The notes beneath the pieces are model-generated. The model saw nothing but the letters and a program-made list of their open reading frames with translations, did not search any database and was not told where the DNA came from. The translations under genes and the position numbers were made by a program. Shown in pieces: positions 42,101 through 51,600 of a stretch of 64,000 nucleotides of DNA (position 1 is its first letter; every line of letters starts with the position of its first letter). Source of the stretch: Hormiphora californensis (taxonomy: Eukaryota; Ctenophora; Tentaculata; Cydippida; Pleurobrachiidae); contig CM035361.1 of the NCBI GenBank assembly GCA_020137815.1, positions 604,524-668,523 on the forward strand, written 5' to 3'.

Positions 42101-43396
42101 GATCTAGATGGGCATCTTTGGCCCTCAATCGGTCTCTATGGTACTCTAGGGTGCCTAAACGGGACTGTATAAGTCTATAGTAATCTGTACTGGCCGCAAT
42201 AAGTCTTCATGACCCTATAAAGGCCTCTTTGAACCTCTTGGAGCCGCAATGGACCTCTATAGGCTTCTGTGGACCCCCATGAACATCTAAGAAGTCTCCA
42301 GAGAGGTCTCTTAGAGCTCTAAGAGTCCTCTCTGGATCTCTGAACGCTGCTATAGAACTCTATGGGTCTTTATGGCCCTTCAAGGGGACTCTATGAACCT
42401 CTGTAGACTGCTATGTACGTATATGGGCCTCTATGGGCCTGCAGAGGCCTTCATGGGCCTCTAAGGGTCTCTATGGCCACTTATGCACCTCTTTTGACAT
42501 CTATGGGCCTCTATAACAACAAAATCAACAACAAAGGTCACATGGAAAGACCCCAGAAAGGCATAAAATGAAGTCTTATCCAATATGCGCTGGCAAGCCA
42601 CGCATTCCCTGCTATGGCATATTTGGCATGTCCTGTTATGGCATCTTCGGTCACTAGGGTGCATCTAAGGTAGAAACAAGTCATTCAGAAGAGTCATCAA
42701 GCTAGTTTGGAACTCATAACATCGTCCAAAGGTTGAAATACGTCAAAATGGAAGTTGTACTTCCCGCGCGCCTGGCTAATTACATAAGTAGCGTGTGACT
42801 TACTTGACTTATGGCGGCCGGAGAGGTCGAGTAGCAATGAACGATCTCCAGTTATCCCGGTTGCACATAAGTTCAAGCATTTCGTTACTGTTATCACACA
42901 CCCCGTCCAGGTCTTGTAATAGGACATCTGGGAAGGTTAGTAACGGGCGGCCACGCCGCGCCTGTCCATGAGCTGGTTTCCACATAAGTAGTTCATGTCC
43001 CACTAGGTCATCGTGTCTAGCAAGGTGCCCAGCCATTCTCAGTCTCTGGTTTCTAATCTTCTCAGTTACACGAGGGATATCTTGGAAAACCACGGCATTT
43101 GACACTCTGTCCGCACACCAGCGTGTGATTAGCCTAAATGACTTCCGATTTCAAAAAAAATTTGGGAAATTGCTTTTCTCACTAAACCTCACACCTAAAA
43201 AAAAGTTAGAGTTGCTACTTCAAAAATTTTTTAAAAATGGATAATTTGGAGCACCCTACCTGTTTTGATCCTCTTTCTGGGAAGATTTAGTTTCTTTCCA
43301 TGATTTCTGAGAGTTTTTGGTTATATTTTTGCTCGCCGCTGATAAGGCTTTCCGGTGAAGCTGTTCGATATTCAGAGTCTTTCTTTCGGCCATCAT
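39200..43396 (-). CDS. Proline-rich protein with two PAM2 motifs, interrupted by a transposon-derived intron
   Basis: Exon 1 is 43396-43260 (MMAERKTLN start, basic) and exon 2 starts at 41372. The stop is at 39200-39202. An optional in-frame intron (39340-39215, gtacgt to ttactcag) would shorten the tail. Length is 769 or 727 residues. Near residues 113-122 is LNADVAEFVP, a textbook PAM2 motif, with a second form INVFSKEFIP near 142-151; PAM2 peptides bind the MLLE domain of poly(A)-binding protein. A Pro-rich region, a His/Gln/Asp-rich stretch, RFDSPQG and GYQTPP short repeats, and RGRG patches follow. It is disordered and probably an mRNA-associated protein. Orthology was not recognised. 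A 5' UTR intron is likely (acceptor ccttag near 43411). Confidence 0.75.
41380..43258. mobile_element. hAT-like foldback transposon forming the PAM2-gene intron
   Basis: Termini are tagggtgctccaaatt and its exact inverse. The 8 bp target duplication cctgtttt lies at 41372-41379 and 43259-43266. Both features fit the hAT superfamily. The 1879 bp element is nearly one large palindrome: arms of hundreds of bases, with a middle of degenerate ccatagaggcc repeats. No transposase ORF. A LINE fragment sits in its right arm. Confidence 0.88.
42799..43119 (-). mobile_element. LINE ORF2 C-terminal fragment inside the hAT-like element
   Basis: The minus reading has the typical LINE tail motifs IRNQRLRMAGHLARHDD and RRGRPLLTFPDVL. 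The 321 bp insert is flanked by the 9 bp duplication agcgtgtga (42790-42798 and 43120-43128). The opposite arm of the element shows the uninterrupted sequence. Confidence 0.8.
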
Positions 43397-43634
43397 GGGT
43401 GTTTGGGTTGCTAAGGAGAGAAAGATTAGGTGGTTTAACACAGGATGTAAAGCAACATAAAAATTCGTTGCTGCATAAAAATCGTTCTAAACCTCACAAA
43501 TGTTGTTGATTTTCTATTATTGTTGGTAAAACTTTTCCGAACACGTTTGTAACTTCCAAACTCCAAACATGCATGTCCACTATTGACTACATAATAGTAC
43601 ATGTACATGTAGTACATATATGTATGTATATATA

Positions 43635-43799
43635 CAGTCGGACCCCGATTTACCGGGCTCCGATTTACCGGGCGGATAATCTTCCCCCAAAATAGAAAAT
43701 TAACAATATTTGACCCCGATATACCGGGCACCCCGATTTACCGGGCAAACCCCCCCCCCCCCCCCCCCCCGAGCATCCCGGTAAATCGGGGTCCGACTG
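43635..43799. mobile_element. pogo/Tigger-like MITE with long poly-C
   Basis: Termini CAGTCGGACCCCGATTTA and inverse, flanked by TA. Internally it repeats cccgatttaccgggc and carries a C-run of about 26 nt near 43747-43770. Other full or partial copies: 11203-11292, 26771-26868, 30713-30780, 47763-47832, 51583-51649, 51818-51902, 52060-52202, 60385-60541 and 62993-63046. Confidence 0.8.
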
Positions 43800-44205
43800 T
43801 ATATACATAGGGGTGATTCAAAAAGGACGTCCGTGATTTTTGGTTATTTTTGTCAAAAATGGGATACCTCCCCCCTCCCCTACCCCTGGACGTCCTTTTT
43901 GAATCGCCCCATATAACATTCGAACCCGATTTTAGGTTGAGTGATTGAATCACTCAACCCGATATATCGGGTATCATTGTTGTTCAAAATTTTATATTTG
44001 TGGGGTTTAGAATGCCCAATGAGGAAAATGACATAGAAACTAAGTCAAAAAATTTTTTTTGCTAAAAAGAAAATGATAATCAAAACATGTTCACGAAATA
44101 TAAAACAGCTTGTTTTTCATGGTCTCACCAGTCACTCGACTTCTGAAATGTGATATATCAATCATCATTCATCAGGTGACCAAAATGTTTCAATATTATA
44201 AAAAC

Positions 44206-45618
44206 TCAATTTTTTGAAAACTTTACAACACTTCTATTACTGAAAGCAAATCGTTCACTTATATATGGGCAACTTGTCAAATCCAACTTTTCCAAGTTTT
44301 CTAAGTTGTCAATTAAGTACATACTCTCTTCTTCGGTGATGCTGCATCCTTTCAGGGAAATGTAAGTGAGAGAAGTAATCTCTGCTATAGGCTTGAACTT
44401 TGAAGTCAATGCAGCATCCGCCCTTAAATGATGGTCATCGTCTAAGAAATATCTATCTGCGACCAGCGTCAATAAGTTTTCTAGCTGTACCAGGCATCCG
44501 AAGTCAGGCTTATTATTACGTCCATAATAACTTAAGTCATAAGCATTGCGTGAATTGCAAGAAATATCAAGATAATTAATATTTTTGCTGAAACTTGTAA
44601 GAAGCCCGAGAGAAGTTATTTTTGAAAGTGGGTACATACTAAAAAAATTAGTTATACTCCATTGCAGCGTAACACGCTCAAGGTTTGGTGCAGACTGAAA
44701 AAAATACTTCAAATCATCCCAACAAATTCCATTGTCATTTCCATCTTCATAACTATTAGTCTCAGTACACTTGAATTCTTTCAAAGAAGCAAGGCAGATG
44801 TCATCTTGTCTCTCCATGTAAATATACTTAACTTCCAGGTACTCAAGAGTGTTTTGGAACTTTAAAATAATGTCATTCATTGGAGGAGCATAATCCAAAA
44901 GTTCATGATCCCAGGGATCCCATCTCGTAAGAGAAAGCTTTTTTAGTTCATCAATAGAAATAATTAGGTCTGGCTCAATATCAAGAGCCTTGCAGATTAA
45001 AACGTTAAGATTAGGAACATTTGATATAGTTTTTTCCAAGAGTGTTGTATTAGAGAAGCATGAGCTATTGATAATGGACACTTCTTCCAAGGAATAAATC
45101 GGAGCACGAAAAAGTTCTAACATACTTGTTATGTCATCACTGACGAACCAAAACTCAAGTGATTTCAGTGTACCACTTGGGAAAATTTCGTTTAAAATTA
45201 AATCACAATACATCTGATGACAATCCATATAGGCGAAAACAAGCTTTCGAACTCCGTTTTGAGCCTTCTTAACTAGAAACTGAGCTGCTTTAAAATTAAA
45301 AGAAATCGAAAATGGTCGACTTAGATCTAGTATGCTCTGCAGTTCACGTTCCCGTTCACATCGGAATTTTTCACCGAGGACACACGAATGGAAGACTAAT
45401 GTCTTGGTTCTGGAAGAAAGAATATTGTTAGAAACACCCCTCCATCGATGGGATACCGCACCGCACTGAGCAAAATCCTGAATACGATCCAGGTATCCCA
45501 TAACATCTGATAATATCTCGATTGGAAGGGACTCAATGGTTGTTTCACTGTTAAAAGATTCGGAATGGGGTTCCTCCAGGTTTTCACAAGGCGGCAGATC
45601 CTCAGTTTTACAGGCCAT
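44206..45618 (-). CDS. F-box protein with leucine-rich C-terminal region, single coding exon
   Basis: An uninterrupted 470-codon frame starting MACKTEDLPP. An upstream in-frame ATG at 45666 is possible, but a splice acceptor (cttctcag) lies just before 45618. Residues about 29-65 form an F-box (SLPIEILSDVMGYLDRI … HRWRGV), which binds Skp1 in SCF ubiquitin ligases. The rest has leucine-rich-repeat character (LKSLEFWF, LEYLEVKYIY, LTYISLKGCS, LEKLDLTSCPYIS) and is the likely substrate-binding part. It stands alone between the PAM2 gene and a LINE ORF1. Specific orthology not assigned. Confidence 0.85.
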   Translation of the reverse strand: MACKTEDLPPCENLEEPHSESFNSETTIESLPIEILSDVMGYLDRIQDFAQCGAVSHRWRGVSNNILSSRTKTLVFHSCVLGEKFRCERERELQSILDLSRPFSISFNFKAAQFLVKKAQNGVRKLVFAYMDCHQMYCDLILNEIFPSGTLKSLEFWFVSDDITSMLELFRAPIYSLEEVSIINSSCFSNTTLLEKTISNVPNLNVLICKALDIEPDLIISIDELKKLSLTRWDPWDHELLDYAPPMNDIILKFQNTLEYLEVKYIYMERQDDICLASLKEFKCTETNSYEDGNDNGICWDDLKYFFQSAPNLERVTLQWSITNFFSMYPLSKITSLGLLTSFSKNINYLDISCNSRNAYDLSYYGRNNKPDFGCLVQLENLLTLVADRYFLDDDHHLRADAALTSKFKPIAEITSLTYISLKGCSITEEESMYLIDNLENLEKLDLTSCPYISERFAFSNRSVVKFSKN

Positions 45619-45814
45619 CCTGAGAAGAGAAAGATTGTGTGATCGATGTAAATGTAAATTATGCACTTATCCCACTCAATAGTGAATATATACCCAGAAA
45701 AATGGTGCCAACGTACTCTCTAAAGTATCACTTTCTCGAGTTAACTTATGACCAGAGTGCTGGAGAGTGGGCCGTGGGGCTGTCCAGCGCGGTGAGGCGT
45801 GACCGACCTGAGCC

Positions 45815-47040
45815 CTGAATATCATCATCATCATCATCAATTAACATTTAATATACCGCTTTATAGCATATTGGTAAGATATCACTTAAAAAAGAAAAAA
45901 CTTAACGGATACCTTCCTGCTTTCAAAAGCGGTTTTACTCTATTTGATCAATAAATTAGAGTCCATGAGCTAGTAGTGTTTATACAAATGTTCAAGTGTC
46001 CCTTGGTGCTTCTAACACCCTCTTTCCACGGATTATGAAGTGGGTTCCAGGGGACTGCTTTACCTTCTCCTTCAGTTCAACAACAAGCTTTTTCCGTTCA
46101 TTCCGTTCTTCTACTGTTCTATCAGGAGATATAAAGACTTTGCCAAACTTGTCGTTCCCTTTCAGCAGGGATTTCTTCGACAGGATTGAAATTTGAGCTT
46201 CTCTGCTCCTCAGCACAACTTTCACAGGTCTTGCCGATGAGGACTGCTTTCCCAAGCGCTCGGCAGATTGCACTTTCGGAGCCTCTTCAAGCTCACCAAA
46301 AAGAGACTTAATTTGAGTTTCAAGCTTCTCACCATTTACATTGTCTTTCAACTCTTCCAATCCATGGATGATGATGTTACACCCACGGTCCTCCGATGCT
46401 GCCACGATTGCCGATTGAATCTTCTTTGGAGCCAGGGCCGAGGCACACTCCTTCTCCAAAACGGCTGCAAAGCTCTTCATTTCCTGTTGTGCTGTTGACT
46501 GCACAGCTGTTATCTCAACCTCCCTCTTCTCAAGTAATTGCCTCTGGATTTTCAGGAGCTCCTCTTGTGCAGCCACTAGATTTCTTTGGGTTTTTATGAG
46601 CTCTGTACTGTGTATTTTGAGCTCTTTCTCCAGCTGGTTTATCCTCAAGGTTTCGCAACCCACTGCTAACAACTCTTCAGTAACTGGGAAGGTCTGTTCC
46701 ATAAGAATACGGCATGCATCCTCCACAAGGTCTAAAAGCACTGGCTTGGTCAGTGCATTGAGTTTGGTCCTGGAGGGGACCTTCAGATCATTCCAAACTT
46801 CCGCTGTCTGTGGTCCGTACTGCTGCACTCTGTTCGGGTTTATTTCACCGAACCCACCGGTTAGGGTTAATACCTCGCTTACCCACTCCACGGTTTGTTC
46901 TTGACAGTATCGGACGTGTTCTTCTTCCACATCTGTTTCCCGCAGGTAGGTCCGTGTATCAAGTTCATCATCAGAGCTTTCCATCTTCTTGCTGCCCTCT
47001 TGGGCTCTTACATAGACATTTGCTGAAACTCAAATTAATT
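45815..47040 (-). mobile_element. ORF1-only LINE derivative
   Basis: The ORF1 gene plus its 3' UTR-like sequence and (GAT)n tail. The 5' boundary is not defined; the position given is approximate. Confidence 0.55.
45992..46984 (-). CDS. LINE ORF1-type nucleic-acid chaperone, no ORF2
   Basis: An intact 330-codon frame. Residues 110-165 are coiled coil (INQLEKELKIHS … QLLEKREVEI). Then an RRM-like start (CNIIIHGLEELKD, about 202-214), SAERLGK and RPVKVVLRSREAQ, and a basic C-terminal domain; this is the layout of ORF1p/transposase-22 proteins of L1/CR1-like elements. Downstream on the minus strand the sequence runs to taaagcggtatattaaatg and a (GAT)n tail at 45820-45840, a LINE 3' end. No reverse transcriptase lies between, so this is either an ORF1-only non-autonomous element or a co-opted gene. 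Confidence 0.75.
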   Translation of the reverse strand: MESSDDELDTRTYLRETDVEEEHVRYCQEQTVEWVSEVLTLTGGFGEINPNRVQQYGPQTAEVWNDLKVPSRTKLNALTKPVLLDLVEDACRILMEQTFPVTEELLAVGCETLRINQLEKELKIHSTELIKTQRNLVAAQEELLKIQRQLLEKREVEITAVQSTAQQEMKSFAAVLEKECASALAPKKIQSAIVAASEDRGCNIIIHGLEELKDNVNGEKLETQIKSLFGELEEAPKVQSAERLGKQSSSARPVKVVLRSREAQISILSKKSLLKGNDKFGKVFISPDRTVEERNERKKLVVELKEKVKQSPGTHFIIRGKRVLEAPRDT

Positions 47041-48699
47041 TGTTTAAAGTAGTGTTGAAAAGTTTGAAACTTTCCGTGTTTGCTCTTGGCAAACGTTGGT
47101 GGCCTCCGATAGCGCGGGATAAGGCAGCTCTTTTCAATGTTTGCTGTTGGCCTATGCTACAGGCTTAGAAGCCGTGGAAAACGCGCGCACTTGGGGTCTG
47201 CAGCGCATGCCAATGTTTGCTGGATCCTCGAGATTTTGTTTGCTCGGAATTTGGAACAAAAAAAATCAAATTCAACAAAACAAAACAAATAAAATAAAAT
47301 AAATAATGAAAATTGAATCGCGCGCGTGTTAAACGCGCAAATTATAAACGCGCAATAAGAATCACAATTTCACGCTCGCTTGGAACAATGCAATTTTCCA
47401 AATAAACAACAAATGCCTAAATACAAATACAATGCAACTCTGGCCTCATGGAATCCTTAGAATGATATGTATTTCCACTGTCTGGAGCCACGACCCCATC
47501 TGAGAGTCAAATCGGGGTCTGGCGCCGCCAGACAGTATTTCTACGAGCCAGAGACCAGAGTTTAACTAAAAACTCTCGTAGCCAGATCCTTGAGTAAGGT
47601 TGGTACAATGTACATGAATGATATGCATGATACAGATTGTTGTAGGTCACCGGGATTGCTTTTCAATTCAAGGGGTAGAGAATGCACCGGCACGTATACA
47701 GCTGCTAGTGACTCACTAAGTGAGGTATGTTTATACCGAGGCCAACAACTATAATAGTTGTACAGTCAGACTTCGATTTACCGGGATGCTCGGGGGAAAA
47801 GGTTTTGCCCGGTAAATCGGGGTGCCCGGTAATACCGGCGGTATTCATTGACTCTACGACTATAATAACGCTTGTCCATATAACTATGATGGCTCATAAA
47901 ATCTATCAGCCAGAGTTTTAGGCCACTAGGCCTAGGCGGAGGCCAGGCTACAACTCTGGCTCATAGAATTAGAAATGTGATCCTATTTGAATTATAGATG
48001 CAATTTCATTGAGCCAGAAAAAGTCACCTTTTTTCTGGCAGATCCGCTCGCTTAGGGGCGAAAAAGGACGTCCAAGGGTAGGGGGAGGGGGGAGGTAGCC
48101 GATTTCGGACATCTCTGGACAAGGGGGGGGGGGGTGACGAAATTCGGACTGTCCGAGGTTTTGAAGAAAAATTTTACTGATTTTACTAGATATAGGTGGA
48201 CAAAAATCATGGACACCCTTTTTGAAGGCGTTCATGAGCTCATGAGAATGTAGCTTTATAAGTACTGTGGTTTTATCAATCACGGGGCACGGAATTCATT
48301 ATATCAGAATGATTCCCATTGTGAATCTCACCATGCTGCATGTCTCGTACATTATTATGTAACAGTTTTACGCTTTTTAACTATATCCACTCGCGAGACG
48401 TGTGTGTGCATGTGTGAGAGGGATGCATAAAACGATCGATATAATAATGGGAGAACGATACTGATCGTGCTTGACAGGTGTGTCCTATCATAGATCTATA
48501 TCTCCGGTTGAAATTAATTGAAACTGTTCTCACCTCTCGTTATGTATAGACTTCTTTTAATTTTATACGTGTGAGTTTCTCAAGTTTACCCTTGTAATTA
48601 ATTTAATGGTGACCAACAAAACTGAAAACCTGAGCACACTAGCTGATTATATGATCCTCACAAATATTATGCTTGTATAACCTAGTACTAGCTAGTAAC
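47041..48699. other. Intergenic between LINE ORF1 and the helical-repeat gene
   Basis: No coding exon. Contains a segment shared with 35441-35500, a pogo/Tigger-like MITE (47763-47832), a poly-G run (48124-48133) and AT-rich sequence. It should include the promoter of the plus-strand gene. Confidence 0.55.
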
Positions 48700-51600
48700 A
48701 TGGATACAGCAGTCTTTTCTGGATTTCACGATTCCCACCGGCGACCAGGTACCTATTTTAAAAACTTCTAATAGAAGTTCTATACGACACTGTCAGGCAC
48801 ATTGCACTGATCTTTGTTCACTTTATGAGAGGAGTGAGTGGTCAGGTATCGCGCTGAAAGATACTTAGATAGGTACAACGGTGTGCAAATTGTGCCACAG
48901 TTATTACTCCCCGCAGTGGCGCAGTGCTATGAAAGCATTCAAGAACCGACCGAAACAAGTAAACAACCAATCAGAACTCGTTATTTAGCTCACGTGACTG
49001 GTTATCAGCCAATCAGGGACCAGTATTTCCTGATTCGGTCGGTTCCTGAAAGCATTATTTAACCTCTGTTACAGGTGTACATTTAGTTGAATACAAGTAC
49101 GAGCTGGCTAAAAAGCTCACCACGATCCGATCCCACTTCAACACCAAAATAGATGGGGTACGTGTTATAGTAGCTGCAAGGCAGCTTCTGCAAAGTGTAC
49201 AGCCGGTCACTCTGGCATGAGTGCCAAGTGTTCGATAGTTTACTAATTGTCATTTTGTCATTTACTAATTGATTGCAGTATAAGCACGTCAATCTAAATC
49301 ATTCAACCCATCCCTCCCCCGATCTGGCCACATAATAATCCAGCTGTTTCACTGCAGTACCCCCTGATCCCCATTGTAGGACCCAACTCGGCTGGCGCAT
49401 GTGTATAACGAGCTGCTCTTTAAGATGGATACCCTACCTGTCTTCCTGAAACCCATTGTGCTAAATCTGGTCGGATTCATTGAGTGTACTCTAGGTCGAG
49501 GTAGGTATAGTTTAGTGACTTGGCCCATCGAGATCGCCCGATCAGGTCTAACGTGGTGGTCCAACCACTGGAAGATTCGCTGTTTTACAAAGAACTTCTG
49601 TTGGGTAATCTGAATCACACTTTAGCTGTGATTCACAGCTAAAGTGTGTGTGAATTAGTGGAATGAAATAAGCAAATGAGTCTGGATTATTATTCAAATA
49701 GATCATGGAGTCAGTGCAAATTAATTAATTGACCAATATCAACAGATAAGAACGGATTAAAATGTTTTACGGCTGCTAAAAAGCTGGATGAGGGCAATTT
49801 GGTGTCGTTGGGGAACTTAGCACACGTGGCTCTCCGGGACAACAAATTTAGTGTGGTAATTGCTTTTATGTGTTAATAAAAACAATTTTTTTCTTCTTTT
49901 GCCTTTGTGTTAATCAAAACTTATATATTAACAAGGTTAGTGCATTTTGCTATCAGCTCGATTGCTATGATACGGCATGGTGGTATAACCGTAAAGCAAT
50001 CGAGCTGATATTGATGTCAAAAGCGTGATCAAATTCCCCTCCCCCCATCAAGGTTGAATCCCTGTTGGACATCTTATCAAAACCAGTGGATAAAAGGAGA
50101 GAGAGCATGACATGTGCTGAGTTTGGGCACCTCTACCAATGGTTTGGTCTCAATAACGCAGCACTCCATGAGTACCAACGTGCAATGAGGTAGGGTATAA
50201 CAGCAGTCACGTGACAGTCACGTACCTAAAAGTAGGTAATATAATCACGTGACGCCGCACTCCATGAGTACCAACGACTAACCTCATTGCACGTCGGTCC
50301 GACGTGCAATGAGGTTAGTATTATTATAGTCTGATCTGCTAGTGCTTGCTTGACCCCGTTTCCTCCCGCCCCGGTTTGAACAAAACTTAAGTCGGACCCT
50401 TATTTCATAAACTGGCAATCCTAACCTTTTGCCTTTCATGAACTGAATTCTAACCCGCAACATATCATTTCAGTTTGGATTCTGATAACTGGGCGGCTGT
50501 GTATGGTACGGCAGTGGTCATGTACGAACTCTCTAAACATGAATCCCGAGTGTGTGGTTTTAAGTAAGTCAAGTTAGTTAATTAATTAAACACATATGTC
50601 CACCAATCCGGCTTTCTCTCATAGAACTTATTGAGTAATCCCATTAATGGGGTGCCATTCAGTTAGAGTTACTCATTAATCAACAACATAGAACAGAATA
50701 TAGCAAATACATTTGCTATATTCTGTTCTATGTTGTTGATTAATTAATTTAAATGATAGCATATGAAAGGTCCCTGATAACAACAGGAATGAACCGGGAC
50801 GGGATATTCCATTTACAGCTAGTCCTAGTCCAATATATAACCTCTCTTGCAGATATTTGAACAAGTCGATGGACCTATTCAAAAGACTCCTAACTGAGTT
50901 CCCTGACATGACCTTGGCAAGGATCTACGAGGGTAAAGCCCGGAATCAGATGATAACCATGGTGATTCCTGATGGGGACAGTGACGAACAAACTGACAGG
51001 ATTTTTACTCAGGTGAGGGCCGGGTCTTCACTATAATAATACTGAATGCTGATATCACTTAGTGATCACGCCAAAATGATCATATCAAGTGAAATCAAAA
51101 GCAACTTGGCACCTGGCAGCGATCCCCTATAATAGATGTACTCTCCAACCTAATTGTTGTCTATCACTCCTTGGCAGCATTATACTCATCACAATTTTAT
51201 CTTACTAATCAGGTGATGGAGACGGATTGTGCCCCAGAGATTCTGTGTATGATTGGAGAGGAGTATATGAGGATGGGAGTACTGGAGGGAGAACCATGCG
51301 CCATGTCCATATTTAGGTATACACCGTCGAATACACCGTGCTGTATTGGGGCAATGTCCATATTTGGGCATACTTTATATATAATGGGGGCCATGTCCAT
51401 ATTTAGGTGTACACCGTCGAATACACCGTGCTGTATTGGGGCTATGTCCATATTTGGGCATACTTTATATATAATGGGGGCCATGTCCATATTTAGGTGT
51501 ACACCGTCGAATAATGTGTGCTGTATGGGGGCTATATGCCATATTTGGGCATAATTTATACACCGGGGGCCATGTCGATATACAGTCGGACCCCGATATC

